Positions 1 to 11,059 of a stretch of 64,000 nucleotides of DNA are shown in pieces. A model generated the notes under the pieces. It saw nothing but the letters and a program-made list of their open reading frames with translations, did no database searches and had not been told where the DNA came from. A program made the position numbers and the translations under genes. The stretch lies in NCBI RefSeq assembly GCF_002127325.2, contig NC_035441.2:47186663-47250662 (forward strand). The letters are read 5' to 3'. Within the stretch, counting starts at the first letter, position 1. Each line of letters begins with the position of its first letter. Source of the stretch: Helianthus annuus. Lineage: Eukaryota > Streptophyta > Magnoliopsida > Asterales > Asteraceae.

Positions 1-801
1 ACTTTCATCCATCAAGGCAAATATGCAAAAGAACTTTTAAAGAAATTTGATATGGATGATTGTAAGCCATGTAGTACACCCATTGCAACCAACAAATTGG
101 TCATGTCTGAAGAAAAGGATGATTTGGTTGATCAGACCTTATATAGAAGCATGATTGGATCTTTATTGTACCTAACTGCATCTAGACCAGATATCATGTT
201 TGCAACATGTGTCTGTGCAAGATCCCAATCATCCCCTAGAAAGTCAAACCTTATTGCTGTAAAAAGGATATTCAGATACCTCAAATGTGCTCCCACACTA
301 GGTATCTGGTATCCAGCTGATGGTAAAATTGAGCTTTCAGGTTTCTCAGATAGTGACTTTGCTGGATGTGATAAAACAAGGAAGTCCACTTCAGGAGGGT
401 GCCAATTCCTAGGCAATTGCTTAGTGTCTTGGCAAAGCAAAAAGCAAGCAGTTGTTTCCACATCCACTGCTGAGGTAGAATACATAGCTGCTGCAAGCTG
501 TACAGCCCAACTACTCTGGCTTCAGAATCAGTTACTGGATTTTGGTATCACTGCCTTGAAGACACCACTCATGTTGGACAGCCAGGCAGCAGAAAATACC
601 ATCAAAAATCCAGTTTCCCATTCAACCACCAAACATATCGACACCAGACATCACTTTGTGAGGGATTGTTATGAAAAAGGTTTGATTTCTCTGCATCATG
701 TTCCAACTAAGGATCAGCTGGCAGATGTGCTAACCAAAGCATTAGACACATCTACCTTTGAAAGCTTGATCTCTAGGATTGGCATGCTCAACATGGAATA
801 A
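1..801 (+). CDS. Copia pol C-terminus: end of reverse transcriptase and RNase H (partial)
   Basis: The reading frame is open from base 1, so the protein continues left of the window; the stop is at 799-801. The first visible residues are the late reverse transcriptase region, with the usual copia block YRSMIGSLLYLTASRPDI. The RNase H domain follows. GFSDSDFAG holds the first catalytic Asp, STAEVEYIA the Glu and MLDSQAA the second Asp. TKHIDTRHHFVRD and the ADVLTKAL block close the domain, so the active-site residues visible here are all present. RNase H removes the RNA strand during cDNA synthesis in the virus-like particle. The protein ends cleanly after the RNase H domain, so the downstream ORF is a separate reading unit. 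The portion in the window has no break. Confidence 0.95.
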   Translation, partial: TFIHQGKYAKELLKKFDMDDCKPCSTPIATNKLVMSEEKDDLVDQTLYRSMIGSLLYLTASRPDIMFATCVCARSQSSPRKSNLIAVKRIFRYLKCAPTLGIWYPADGKIELSGFSDSDFAGCDKTRKSTSGGCQFLGNCLVSWQSKKQAVVSTSTAEVEYIAAASCTAQLLWLQNQLLDFGITALKTPLMLDSQAAENTIKNPVSHSTTKHIDTRHHFVRDCYEKGLISLHHVPTKDQLADVLTKALDTSTFESLISRIGMLNME

Positions 802-1366
802 CAGGCAAAATCCTTTTTTCTATGAATAAAAGCATTAAAATGTTTTCAGAAAACCAAAAATCCATCCTTAAAAATAGCTAAAAATGAACTTTTCATTAAA
901 ATCCTAAAAGTCTGCCATAACCACTGATGGGTTCAAAAGTCTGTGCTGCTACAAAAGTCTGTCCTCTGCTGAAAGTCATCCCCTGTTCTCATTTTTCCTG
1001 ATAACCACTGATGATCATAATCAGTGTTGCATCCACTGCTAAGCTATCCACTGATAGTGAAAAGCATCCACTGTCCTCCATTTCCATTGTAACTACTTCT
1101 TTCACCAGTTGTTTTCACAAAATGTACTGTTCAAAAGTACTGTCCTTCACTTCACCAGGGGATGGCATGCGGACCGTACTTAGTAGTCAGATCTTTTGTA
1201 ACTGCTGCCACGTCAGCATTCACTCTTCCTCTATAAAACCCCCTTTCAACACCCAAACAGGGTTTCACTGTCGAATTGAATTCACAAAAATTCTCTTCTC
1301 AAAGCAGTTTTTCATCACATTTCTTCAAATCACTCCACAATCTCATCTTCGATTCTCATCTTCAAA
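802..1366 (+). other. Spacer between pol and downstream ORF of Copia-A
   Basis: 565 bases without a convincing protein. The first 120 bases are A-rich with an AATAAAA string near 825 that could serve as a pol poly(A) signal. From about 925 to 1075 the short words AAAAGTCTG and CCACTGMT recur (for example near 943, 979, 1030 and 1048). A promoter-like module follows at 1208-1238, then about 130 bases of CT-rich leader up to the ATG at 1367. Confidence 0.7.
1208..1238 (+). promoter_or_regulatory. Putative internal promoter of Copia-A downstream ORF
   Basis: CCACGTCAGC (1208-1217) is an ACGT-core, bZIP-type site. The TATA box TATAAAA follows at 1232-1238, about 130 bases before the ATG at 1367. 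The LTR promoter of the same element has the same octamer ACGTCAGC (15263-15270) before its TATAAATA (15298). A transcription start near 1265 would give the downstream ORF its own mRNA. The motifs are visible; promoter activity is inferred. Confidence 0.5.
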
Positions 1367-3820
1367 ATGACCAACTCGAAATCTTCCGCAAAAGCTTCTA
1401 AAGGGGCCTCTCAAAAGGCTACCTTCACCGACATCCCACACAAACCATCTCACAATCTACTGGGTCTTCTCACAAAACCCGGAAATATCGATACATTTGA
1501 TTCCATCCTCGGCATTATCAACGCTTCAAAGTACAAAACTTTGTTGACCGCTGATGCACCAATTTACCTGCAAACTCAGAGAGAGTTTTGGAAAAATTGC
1601 ATCCTTGAAAAACAAGGAAAAGATGTCATAGCCATTAACTCTACTCTGCAGAAGAAAGCAGTCCGAATAACACCGCAATCCATATCTGAAGTCTTTCAAC
1701 TCGATGATCAGCAAGGTAAATACTCTTTTCCTAAAACCGAGTTAAAAATTGACTTCATTGAGAGAGGGTATGCAGACACAATGATGAGGAGGGATACCTT
1801 AGAAAAAGGTTTCTTCCCTTCTGCAACCAGATTTTTATTTCATACCCTTCTCATGTGTGTTTCAAACAAAACCACTTCCTTTAATGAAATACCAATGAAA
1901 ATTCAAAACTTGGGGTATGCTATTTTACAAGGCGAAAATCTTAACTACTCCAAGGCAATTTTCAATGATTTGGTTAAAAATGTTGAAACAAAATCATTCT
2001 TACTGTTCCCAAGATTTTTAAGTTATTATTTTGAGAAAAAGTTCAGTAAGGATGATATTGCGGTAATAAACCAAGGTGACTCTTTTCAAATGAACAGCTT
2101 AACTGCTGAAACTTTTTCAAGAATGTCAACACCTTGTAAAACACGAGCAGAGGTGCCTGAGCAGATTTTAGCAGCAAACACTGCTCCTCAGGTATCTGCT
2201 GCTAAGCCCACTGCTCAAGGTGATCAAGGCAGCCAAACAAGTGTCTTGAAACCCACACCTAAAATTACCAAAAGGCCACAGAAAAAGAAAAATCAAAAAC
2301 CCCTTAAACCCATCAAAAAGGCAACTCTGGAGGATGAGATACCAGAGCAACTGCCTGTGATTACACAAAAATCACAACAAACCACTGCTGCTACTTCCTC
2401 ACAGCAGTTGGTAGAAATATCTCAACCTATACCTGAAACTCCTCCTGTCTCTTCACAAAAAGAACAGGTTGTACACACAGGGTCACCACATCATGAGGCT
2501 CTAGAAGCACCCGTTTCCATCCTCCACAGCCCAATACCCGGGGCAATTCCGCTTTCTAAACCCACCATCACATCCTCAATTCCACCAAACACCAAACTGC
2601 TGTTGGATGCAATTGATTTGAACCTAGCACAAACCAGTCCTTCTCAATCACCTGTTCATGAGAACATACCTCAACAGGAGATTGGGTTTGATGTATCAAT
2701 CTTTGCTAACCCACCAACACAACCTGAGGAGGTTACACCCCTTGAGTTACACGTAACTCTTGGTGGTATTCCAAGTGAAGCAGCCACTACAAGTGTTGAA
2801 CCTACAGGTTTACACTTGGACAGTGGTTACATCAATAAGACTTCCTTGGAGGCAATTCCTTCTATAACACCTCTGTTATCTGCCAGTGAGTTTGTACTAA
2901 CCACTGGTAACATCAAAAGATTATCAAGTGTTGAAGGAAGAAGACCCCAGTACCAAGAAAAAGGGGCATTAGTTGTTGATGTTTGGAGTACACTCCCTAC
3001 CTCAACTTCTGATAAAACCACTGCTAGTGGGAAATCAGATGATCCATTAAATTGGGTGATGGTTTAAAGTACCAAGAATTGACGGCACGTGTTGAAAAAT
3101 TGGACACATCTGTTGCAGAAATTAAAGAACTGCTGCAACAGTTGTTAACAATTCAAAAGGTACCATCCACTGCTGTTCCATCTCAAACACCTTCTCCACT
3201 ACCAGCAGATGTTACAAATGAGCTCTGGAACCTCTTTCAACCTTTTCTCCATCAACAATTTCAGTTGGCCGAGCACCAACATGCCAAACATGTTCAAGAG
3301 CTCAAAAAGGCAATGGAGTCTAGGTTCAGGGATACAAATGATGACATCAAGGCTCTTAAGGCACATTTGTTGAAAACCACTAGCACTGCTCCTCCAACTG
3401 TACTTTATATTGATGACCTCCCTGCAGATAATGCCAAAAAGGGGGAGAAAATGAAGGAGTGGGTAAAGAAGGGGATTGATAATGGGCTATACCTTGACAC
3501 AGAAAAGGATGCAATGCTCAGAGATATTCCTTTGCCAGATGGTAGTAAAAAGGTTGATGTTACCAAAAATGCACTTGATGACGCTGTCATAAGTGTAAAG
3601 AAGGATAGAGTGGCAAAGGATCTAGCAAGGTGGAATGAGGAGAAAAGAGCTTTCATGAAGCTGAATGCGCAGGGTTGTTCTGGTGAAAAGGATGATCAAA
3701 ATCCGATTCCAAAAAGAAATCTTACTAGAAAAGTAAGGAAACCCAAATCCACACCATCCAGCCTTCAAAAGCACACTCCAAAATGACTGTCCAAAAGCCA
3801 CCAATATCAAACCTCCACCC
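1367..3820 (+). pseudogene. Copia-A downstream (env-like position) ORF, 5' part, broken
   Basis: The ATG at 1367 follows the promoter-like module. The first frame runs to 3067. Its N-terminal 240 residues look globular (FWKNCILEKQGKDV, then FLFHTLLMCVSNKT). Residues 240-560 are a low-complexity Pro/Thr/Ser/Gln-rich stretch. Near 3052 a one-base shift moves the sense reading to the next frame (3052-3786), which has a coiled-coil start (LTARVEKLDTSVAEIKELLQ) and a Lys-rich, charged end. A TGA at 3784-3786 interrupts that frame, which otherwise continues to the Gypsy-A insertion at 3820 and in phase into 13313. No signal peptide or transmembrane segment is visible, so envelope is only a positional label. 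I do not recognise a biochemical function. Confidence 0.7.
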
Positions 3821-6070
3821 TGTCACACCCCCAAAATCCACCTGCGGATAACACCCGCTTTGAGGGCGTGACTGACCAGGATCCAGCCACCAATTATACC
3901 GAACATCGAATAATAGTAGAAATATTTACTATCCAAGGTAGTAAGCAACATTGCAATTTAAGTTCGATAATTAGTTTAACAAAACAGCGGAAGCATAAAC
4001 CAAATAGTTTTAAAGATAGTTCTTAGTTCAAGGTAAATAAACCCAACACACGGGTTCCGACGAACACTACACATCCCCAAGCAGCAGCTCCTCAGTCACG
4101 GGTTACCTGCAAAGCATGCAGTAAGGGGTCAACAATGATGCTGAGTGAGTTTACTAGTTGTCCATTTTTAGTTTACCAAAAACTTAAGTTGTTTAGATAA
4201 AGTATTTATAATCACGTTGTGGGGAGCTACCCCATCTGTAAGCTCACTAAACTGTAGATACCGAAACTGTTGACGGAATAAAAATCGTGCCCCGAGTCAA
4301 TGTCTATCGTCATTGACCATGTTGCAAGGTCTACTAGTTCACGCCCGATCTCCCCCGGTCACGTTGTGAGGTTGTCAAACCTAATAGCGCTATCAACTAA
4401 TAACCCGTTCGCCCCCGGTGACTAATCGGTACTTTAAGCAGGCACTTAGAGTGATAGAGTTTCGTTTAGTATAGCTAGTTGTGATTTATAAATAATGTCC
4501 AAACGTATCTCCCCTGGAGATAGTAGTTACCCATTCTGTTTTCCCCCGGAGTAATGGGTCAAAAGTATTTTTCCCAAAGTTGGTAGTTTGTTCGTGTCCC
4601 TCCGCGGGACGCATGCTTTTAGTGGGTGAACTCACCTTGGGTTGCTCGGCAGATTAGGTTACTTGTCAAACACGTTGGTCACCACGTCCTAACATGGTTA
4701 CCGGTATAGGTCAGGTTTGGTGTACAAGCAATCACGTAAAATCTACACATAACTAACACATTGCATGCATGAAATCAAACAGTGGGTTATTGGGCCGGCC
4801 TTAACATTTACACAGTCAAACAGCAACACATAATCCAGTTAACAGGTAGCCCATATTACACATATCGGCCCAATAACCAAAATGGACAGCCCAGTCGCAA
4901 CTAGGTGGTCTCGAGTCGCAACCAGGAGGTCTCGGCTTGTCACGCTGTGGTTGCGAGTCGCAACCGTCGTAGTCTCGAGTCGCAACCGTCGCGGTTTCGA
5001 GTTGTCATGCTATGGTTGCGAGTCGCAACCGTGCGGTTGCGAGTCGCAATGCTGTCCCTTTCATGTTCACGTGATGATTCAGATACATCAGTCCCATTAG
5101 TACAATGTAATCAGGCCCAAATCGAGTAATAGCCAATAAGGTTCAACTAACAACTTTTCCTAATCAGTCTATTAGTAAAATTGGATCAAACATTGCCTTT
5201 TTGAAATCTTCAAACCACATTCAACAAGTTCATCACAAGTTCATAGTTTTCTAGGGTTTTCACCTTAACATAATCATACATTTGGACCGAAAATCACCTA
5301 TTTCTAACAAGATTATTATGCAAGAACAAGTAAAACATACACTTTGTAGCCGAAATCTTGTGTTAAACAACCTCATATTGCAAGAAACAATGAAGCATAG
5401 ATTGGTTGGCCATGAACACTCTTAAACTACCATTTTCTAACCATTTTAAACATGTTATCACATATTTTCAAACTTTACAAATCAACCTAAGAATCATGCA
5501 TAATACTACTAACCAAGCATTTCATAGTTCATTCAACACAACATAAATCCTATGCATATAATAATAATTAACACTAACCGGTTGTGAAGAAGAAGAAGGA
5601 GCCGAAACAAAGGAAAGGAAACGAGAAGATGGAGTGTCCGAGTGATGATCTTGACCGAGTTTCTTGTCCGAGATTCTTGAGCTTGAACCGAAAGTTGGAG
5701 GAGAATGGAATGTTGTTTGGGGTTTTCTAGTTGAGAGAGAAGAGAAGTGTATGTGTGGATATGTTTGTGTAACAAATGAGGGAAGTGAGGAGAAGGTTGG
5801 GATTATATACCAAGTGTCAAGTTGGTTAAGGGGGGGGGGGTTTCGGCCCAAACCGGTTACGGCCCAAGAGGCCCACTCGAGACCGAGTGGCCCACTCGCA
5901 ACCGAGTGGTTGCGAGTCATGGTCTCGACTCACTAGTTTATACGCATATACTTATATATATAATACATACACAACACATATCATGCAAAAAGATCACGTT
6001 TTCATTTAATAACATATATATACACAAAAATATTACAAGGTGTTCGTTCGGAAAAACCTAGAGTGTCACA
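3821..6070 (-). repeat. Gypsy-A 3' LTR
   Basis: 2250 bp, TGTCACACCC to GAGTGTCACA, matching 11060-13307. It contains two clusters of a GAGTCGCAACC-type motif: 4871-5050 and 5868-5932. The second lies just upstream, in element orientation, of a TATATAA box at 5803-5809. A run of ten or more G near 5829 is longer than in the other LTR. Confidence 0.95.
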
Positions 6071-6190
6071 TTATCCCCAAGTTTTAAGAACTTTCGTCCC
6101 GAAAGTTAAAGCAGCCACTGCCAAGCTAGCGTGTTTCAACGGGGTGTCACATCATCCCCCCGTTAGTTTGGAATTTCGTCCCGAAATTCG
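6071..6190 (-). promoter_or_regulatory. Gypsy-A polypurine tract region with duplicated hairpin and LTR-start-like copy
   Basis: On the minus strand CTTGGGGATAA touches the LTR start TGTGACAC at 6070 and is the likely plus-strand primer. A second junction-like copy lies inside (6143-6155, GGGGGGATGATGTGACACC). Each is preceded by a perfect stem with loop TCC: AACTTTCG/CGAAAGTT near 6091-6109 and GAATTTCG/CGAAATTC near 6171-6189. The inner hairpin also encodes the last residues of Pol (EFRDEIPN). Confidence 0.65.
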
Positions 6191-9100
6191 GTTGTAGCTT
6201 CAGTGCTGGGGGTTTCATTAGGGAACAACTGGGGATACTTGGACTTCATCTGGTCTTCCCGCTCCCAGGTAAACTCTGGGCCACGTCGTGAGTTCCAACG
6301 AACTCGCACAAGAGGTATCTGGCTACGTTTGAGGGTTTTGATTTCTCGATCCGTGATCTCAATCGGTTCCTCAGTAAAGTGTAGCTGTTCATCAATAGTG
6401 AGTTCCTTGAAAGGAATTATGAGTGTTTCATCTGACAGACACTTCTTCAGATTAGACACGTGAAAAACGTTGTGCACTGCACTCAGCTCTGCAGGCAGAT
6501 TCAATCTATAAGCAACCTTACCGACTTTCTCGGTAATTTCGAATGGTCCAACATATTGCGGATTCAGCTTGCCGCGTTTACCGAAACGAACCACACCCTT
6601 CCAGGGTGAAACTTTAAGTAGAACCCGGTCCCCGACCTGGAATTCTAGCGGTTTCCTACGCTTATCAGCGTAGCTTTTCTGACGGTCACGAGCTGCCGCC
6701 ATGCGTTGCCTGATCTGGGCAATCTTTTCCGTTGTGTCTACCACCAGTTCTGGGCCTGTGAGTTGACTGTCACCGACTTCCGCCCAGCAAAGAGGTGATC
6801 GGCATTTACGACCGTACAATGCCTCAAAAGGTGCCGCCTGAATACTAGTGTGGTAGCTGTTATTGTAGGAGAATTCCACCAGCGGTAGATGCTTCTCCCA
6901 GTTCTTGCCAAAATCGATCGCACATGCTCTAAGCATGTCTTCCCGGGTTTGGATGGTGCGTTCAGACTGCCCATCCGTTTGTGGGTGGTAAGCGGTGCTC
7001 ATGTCCAAACGTGAGCCAAAAGATTTGTGCATAGCTTGCCACAACTCGGAAGTAAAACGAGCGTCTCGGTCGGAAATAATAGAAGTTGGCACCCCGTGCC
7101 TGGAGACTACTTCCTTTAAATAGATTTCTGCCAAGGTAGAAAACTTGTCTGTTTCCTTAATAGCCAGAAAGTGCGCGGACTTGGTCAATCGATCTACTAT
7201 CACCCAAATAGTGTCATTCCCGCGTTGGGATCTAGGTAGCCCCGTAACAAAATCCATGGAAATTTGCTCCCATTTCCACTTCGGGATTTCTGGTTGCTGG
7301 AGTAGGCCTGCTGGTTTCTGATACTCAGTCTTGACTCTTGCGCAGGTCAAACATTTGCTAACGTATGCTGCTATGCGGGCTTTCATGCCAGGCCACCAGT
7401 AAGTGGTCCTTAAGTCGTGGTACATCTTATCTGAACCAGGATGTACTGAATAACGGGACTTATGGGCTTCGTCCATCACAAGCTCTCGTAGATCTCCGTA
7501 AAGTGGGACCCAAATGCGCCCTGCCACATAGTAGGCGCCGTCTTCTTTTTGCTCTAATCGTTGTCTCGATCCTCGCAGGGACTCAGCCCTGATGTTCTCC
7601 GGTTTCAGAGCTTCAGTTTGAGCATTTCGAATCTGGGTAGGGAGATTAGACAGGATGGTAAGTTGTAATGCTCGCACGCGCTTGGGCGTAGTGTCTTTTC
7701 GGCTGAGGGCGTCTGCCACGACATTGGCCTTGCCCGGATGGTACTTGATGGCGCATTCATAATCATTCAGAAGTTCGACCCATCGACGTTGTCGCATGCT
7801 TAATTCCTTTTGCTTGAAGATATGCTCGAGACTCCTGTGATCGGTGTAGATAGTGCACTTGGTACCGTACAGGTAATGTCTCCATATCTTAAGCGCAAAG
7901 ATCACCGCTCCTAGTTCCAAGTCGTGCGTAGTGTAGTTCCTTTCGTGCGTCTTAAGTTGTCGAGAGGCGTAAGCAATAACTTTGTCGCGTTGCATTAACA
8001 CACAACCGAGCCCATGGATGGATGCATCGCAGTAAACCACAAAGTCGTCAGTTCCTTCAGGTAACGAGAGAATAGGAGCACTACAGAGGTTATCCTTTAG
8101 TGTCTGAAATGCGGCTTCCTGAGCTTCACCCCATTTATAAACCATACCTTTCTGAGTAAGAGCCGTGAGAGGCTGAGCAATCTTTGAGAATCCCATGATA
8201 AATCTTCGATAGTACCCTGCTAGTCCCAAGAATTGGCGGACTTCGGTCGGAGTCTTAGGGGTAGGCCAATTCTTTATAGAGTCGATCTTTGCAGGGTCAA
8301 CGTGAATTCCATCCTTGTTAACCACGTGCCCAAGAAAATGGACTTCTCGAAGCCAGAAGTCGCATTTCGAGAACTTGGCATACAGTTGCTCATTGCGAAG
8401 GAGTTCGAGGATAAGGCGTAGGTGCTGTTCATGCTCTTCTTGACTTTTTGAGTAGATCAGGATGTCGTCGATAAACACGATCACGAAGTTGTCGAGGTAA
8501 GGTTTGCACACTCGGTTCATTAGATCCATGAATACCGCGGGCGCGTTGGTCATTCCAAAGGGCATAACGAGGAATTCATAATGACCATAACGAGTTCTGA
8601 ATGCAGTTTTGGAGATGTCTTCATTGCGGACCCTTAACTGATGATAACCTGATCGCAGGTCAATCTTAGAATAGTAGCTCGATCCTTGCAACTGATCGAA
8701 TAGGTCGTCGATTCGCGGGAGAGGGTAACGATTCTTGATGGTAACCTTGTTCAGCTCACGATAGTCAATGCACATTCGGAACGTGCCATCCTTCTTTTTA
8801 ACAAAGAGTACCGGTGCTCCCCAGGGTGATGAACTAGGGCGGATAAACCCTTTATCCAATAGTTCCTGTAACTGAGTAGAGAGTTCTTTCAATTCTGCGG
8901 GGGCTAGTTGATAAGGCGCACGAGCTATAGGCGCTGCTCCGGGAGCTAGCTCGATTTGAAATTCAACCTGACGGTGGGGAGGGAGTCCAGGTAGTTCTTC
9001 AGGAAATACCTCGGGGTAGTCATGCACCACTGGAAAATCTTCAATTCTCTTTTCCTTTTCCTGCGTGTTAGTGACAAGTGCTAAGATAGCGGTGTGCCCT

Positions 9101-10557
9101 TTTCGTAAACACTTCTGGGCCTTCAAGAATGAGATAACGCCGGAGATTTCTCCGCCTTTGCCACCTTGTACAATGAGGGGTTTGCCAGAACGGCGGGGAA
9201 TACGAACTGCTTTCTCTTGACAGAGGATCTCAGCGCGATGTTTGGATAACCAATCCATGCCGATAACGACGTCGAAGCTTCCAAGGGTAACAGGGAAAAG
9301 ATCGATGCTAAACGTCTGACCAGACAATTCTAGTTTGCAGCCTTCGATAACATGTGAGGCCTCGATGTTTCTACCATTAGCTAACTCGACGATATGAGGA
9401 GAACTTAGTAACGAAAGCGGACGCTTAAGCTTCTTACTAATACGTAGGGACACATAACTAGCATCGGCTCCAGAATCAAATAATACAGAAACATAACGAT
9501 CATCGAGTAGGAACTTACCCGCCACGACATTGGGGTCATTCCTCGCTTCTCCAGCTCCAATCACAAAAGCCCTTCCTCTAGCACCATTCCCAGCATTGTT
9601 GTTCTGATCGTTGTTTCCAGCTCCCTGATTGTTGTTGCGGTTCTGATTCAGTTCAGGGAAATTCTTCTTGTAGTGCCCCTCAGCTCCACACTGGAAACAA
9701 CCCTTGGCACTCCCGTGATGTTGTTGCTGCTGGTTCTGCCCCACGGGACGTGGACTCCTACAGTCCTTGGCCTCATGCCCCATCTTGTTACATCGTTGAC
9801 ACTGACTTTTCCCACAAGGCCCACTGTGATGCCGATTGCACTTGTTGCACTTGGGGTGGTTACCGCGATAGCCACCCTGTTGTTGAGTGCCCTTGTTGTT
9901 CTCAGTTTTCCTTTGCTGTGCTGGGGCCTGAGTGGGGTTAGCATCCTTGCTTTGATTTCCTTCCCACTTACGCTTGTTGTCACTAGAAGTTCCGACAGTA
10001 GCACTGATTCTTTTGGGCAACCTGCCCTCTTCTACGGCCTGATCAGTCAGTTTGTGAGCAAGTCGAACGATCGGCTGAATGGTAGTGAGGTTGGCTGAAG
10101 TTACATGGCTTCGAATTTCTGGAGCCAAACCCTTGACGTACAACTCGATTCTTCGATACATGGGTCGAGACATGTTTGGACAAAGGGCAGCATAGTCATT
10201 GGACAGCTTGGTGTAGGTTTCAATCTCTGACCCAACCATCTTAAGCGCGTAGTACTCGTTCTCAAGCTTGTGAATGTCATCCCGGTGACAGTACTCCTCC
10301 TTAATCATGTCCTTGAAATCCTCCCACGCAGTAGCATTAGCAGTTTCTAACCCAAACATCTGAATTTGCGCCTTCCACCAAGAGAGCGCGTTTCCTTCAA
10401 GTGTAGCAGTAGCAAACTTCACCCAATTTGCAGGGGGACACTCACAGATAGCAAAGACAGCTTCAATTTTCTCAATCCAATGCAGAAGACCTATGGCACC
10501 CTCTGTGCCGTTGAAAGGGAGAGGCTTGCAATCCATGAAAGTTTTGAAAGTACACAC
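6163..10557 (-). CDS. Gypsy-A gag-pol polyprotein (Gag, protease, RT, RNase H, integrase, chromodomain)
   Basis: One open frame of about 1464 residues. Order, counting from 10557: Gag capsid region (25-180); zinc knuckle [14 protein letters not shown] near 250; a second knuckle near 285 reading [14 protein letters not shown], with the last Cys lost. Aspartic protease DSGA lies near 360. The RT has the FIDDIL active site near 696. RNase H starts around CDASI near 842. The integrase has an HHCC finger, then Asp near 1101, Asp near 1161 and Glu near 1198 (D-D-35-E). The C-terminus ([18 protein letters not shown]) is a chromodomain tail of Tekay type. Position 10557 is a GTG; the frame is open to about 10615 and has no natural ATG at its left end, because the Gag N-terminus lies in another frame. 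It could still supply enzymes, but normal Gag translation looks broken. Confidence 0.95.
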   Translation of the reverse strand: MCTFKTFMDCKPLPFNGTEGAIGLLHWIEKIEAVFAICECPPANWVKFATATLEGNALSWWKAQIQMFGLETANATAWEDFKDMIKEEYCHRDDIHKLENEYYALKMVGSEIETYTKLSNDYAALCPNMSRPMYRRIELYVKGLAPEIRSHVTSANLTTIQPIVRLAHKLTDQAVEEGRLPKRISATVGTSSDNKRKWEGNQSKDANPTQAPAQQRKTENNKGTQQQGGYRGNHPKCNKCNRHHSGPCGKSQCQRCNKMGHEAKDCRSPRPVGQNQQQQHHGSAKGCFQCGAEGHYKKNFPELNQNRNNNQGAGNNDQNNNAGNGARGRAFVIGAGEARNDPNVVAGKFLLDDRYVSVLFDSGADASYVSLRISKKLKRPLSLLSSPHIVELANGRNIEASHVIEGCKLELSGQTFSIDLFPVTLGSFDVVIGMDWLSKHRAEILCQEKAVRIPRRSGKPLIVQGGKGGEISGVISFLKAQKCLRKGHTAILALVTNTQEKEKRIEDFPVVHDYPEVFPEELPGLPPHRQVEFQIELAPGAAPIARAPYQLAPAELKELSTQLQELLDKGFIRPSSSPWGAPVLFVKKKDGTFRMCIDYRELNKVTIKNRYPLPRIDDLFDQLQGSSYYSKIDLRSGYHQLRVRNEDISKTAFRTRYGHYEFLVMPFGMTNAPAVFMDLMNRVCKPYLDNFVIVFIDDILIYSKSQEEHEQHLRLILELLRNEQLYAKFSKCDFWLREVHFLGHVVNKDGIHVDPAKIDSIKNWPTPKTPTEVRQFLGLAGYYRRFIMGFSKIAQPLTALTQKGMVYKWGEAQEAAFQTLKDNLCSAPILSLPEGTDDFVVYCDASIHGLGCVLMQRDKVIAYASRQLKTHERNYTTHDLELGAVIFALKIWRHYLYGTKCTIYTDHRSLEHIFKQKELSMRQRRWVELLNDYECAIKYHPGKANVVADALSRKDTTPKRVRALQLTILSNLPTQIRNAQTEALKPENIRAESLRGSRQRLEQKEDGAYYVAGRIWVPLYGDLRELVMDEAHKSRYSVHPGSDKMYHDLRTTYWWPGMKARIAAYVSKCLTCARVKTEYQKPAGLLQQPEIPKWKWEQISMDFVTGLPRSQRGNDTIWVIVDRLTKSAHFLAIKETDKFSTLAEIYLKEVVSRHGVPTSIISDRDARFTSELWQAMHKSFGSRLDMSTAYHPQTDGQSERTIQTREDMLRACAIDFGKNWEKHLPLVEFSYNNSYHTSIQAAPFEALYGRKCRSPLCWAEVGDSQLTGPELVVDTTEKIAQIRQRMAAARDRQKSYADKRRKPLEFQVGDRVLLKVSPWKGVVRFGKRGKLNPQYVGPFEITEKVGKVAYRLNLPAELSAVHNVFHVSNLKKCLSDETLIIPFKELTIDEQLHFTEEPIEITDREIKTLKRSQIPLVRVRWNSRRGPEFTWEREDQMKSKYPQLFPNETPSTEATTEFRDEIPN

Positions 10558-10615
10558 GGGTGGTTGCGCAGGTGCATGCTGACCTGTTCGTGGGAAGCGA
10601 AGCGTATAGATTTAG

Positions 10616-10766
10616 GGATAAAAGGCGATGTGGCGGTAGGATCTAAACATCCTAGGATATCGAGTTTACCTCCAGGGTGAGCTGCGAAAGCTGCAGCCAC
10701 CGTGTTAAGCAGGTTAGTGAATTGAGCCTGAGTCATGTTGATGTTTCCTCTTCCGCGTCCACTCAT
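10616..10766 (-). pseudogene. Displaced N-terminus of Gypsy-A Gag
   Basis: An ATG at 10764-10766 opens MSGRGRGNINMTQAQF, with an Ala-rich helix after it. Gypsy-C has a related start (MSGRVIMTQAQLTALI) on the minus strand near 31234. The sense reading leaves this frame between about 10560 and 10640 and resumes in the main gag-pol frame before [15 protein letters not shown] single small indel would explain the break. Confidence 0.6.
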
Positions 10767-11043
10767 TGTCTTCATAACCAGAAAACACAGTATGAGTGTG
10801 ATGTCGTAATGTAACGAGAATGAGATAGAAGAGAGAGGCGTATCTATCTAATTAGGCACACTAGTACGTATAGTAAAACAGGAAACATAAGGTAAGCAAA
10901 CAAGTAAACACTGGTCCGAGCTATGAGGTCAAAAGTGTTGAGCCTTGCACTTGGAGTGTAGTGTCGTCGCGAGTCATAGGTTATAGTCTGGTTTTTCCCA
11001 AAAAGATTTTCCCCTTTTTAAAACCAAGTTCACTATAACCAAT
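10767..11043 (-). other. Gypsy-A leader between primer site and gag
   Basis: About 280 bases of untranslated leader on the minus strand. No open frame of note and no strong repeat seen. Confidence 0.6.
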
Positions 11044-11056
11044 GGCTCTGATACCA
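11044..11056 (-). promoter_or_regulatory. Gypsy-A primer binding site (initiator Met tRNA)
   Basis: Minus strand TGGTATCAGAGCC, three bases inside the 5' LTR end at 11060. This is the common plant primer site complementary to the 3' end of initiator methionine tRNA. Confidence 0.9.
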
Positions 11057-11059
11057 ATC

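Noticed and set aside
4882..5129. Two overlapping plus-strand frames repeating VATRRS- and ASRNRR-like words
   Set aside because: They translate the GAGTCGC motif array of the Gypsy-A LTR; the duplicate at 12121 has the same origin.
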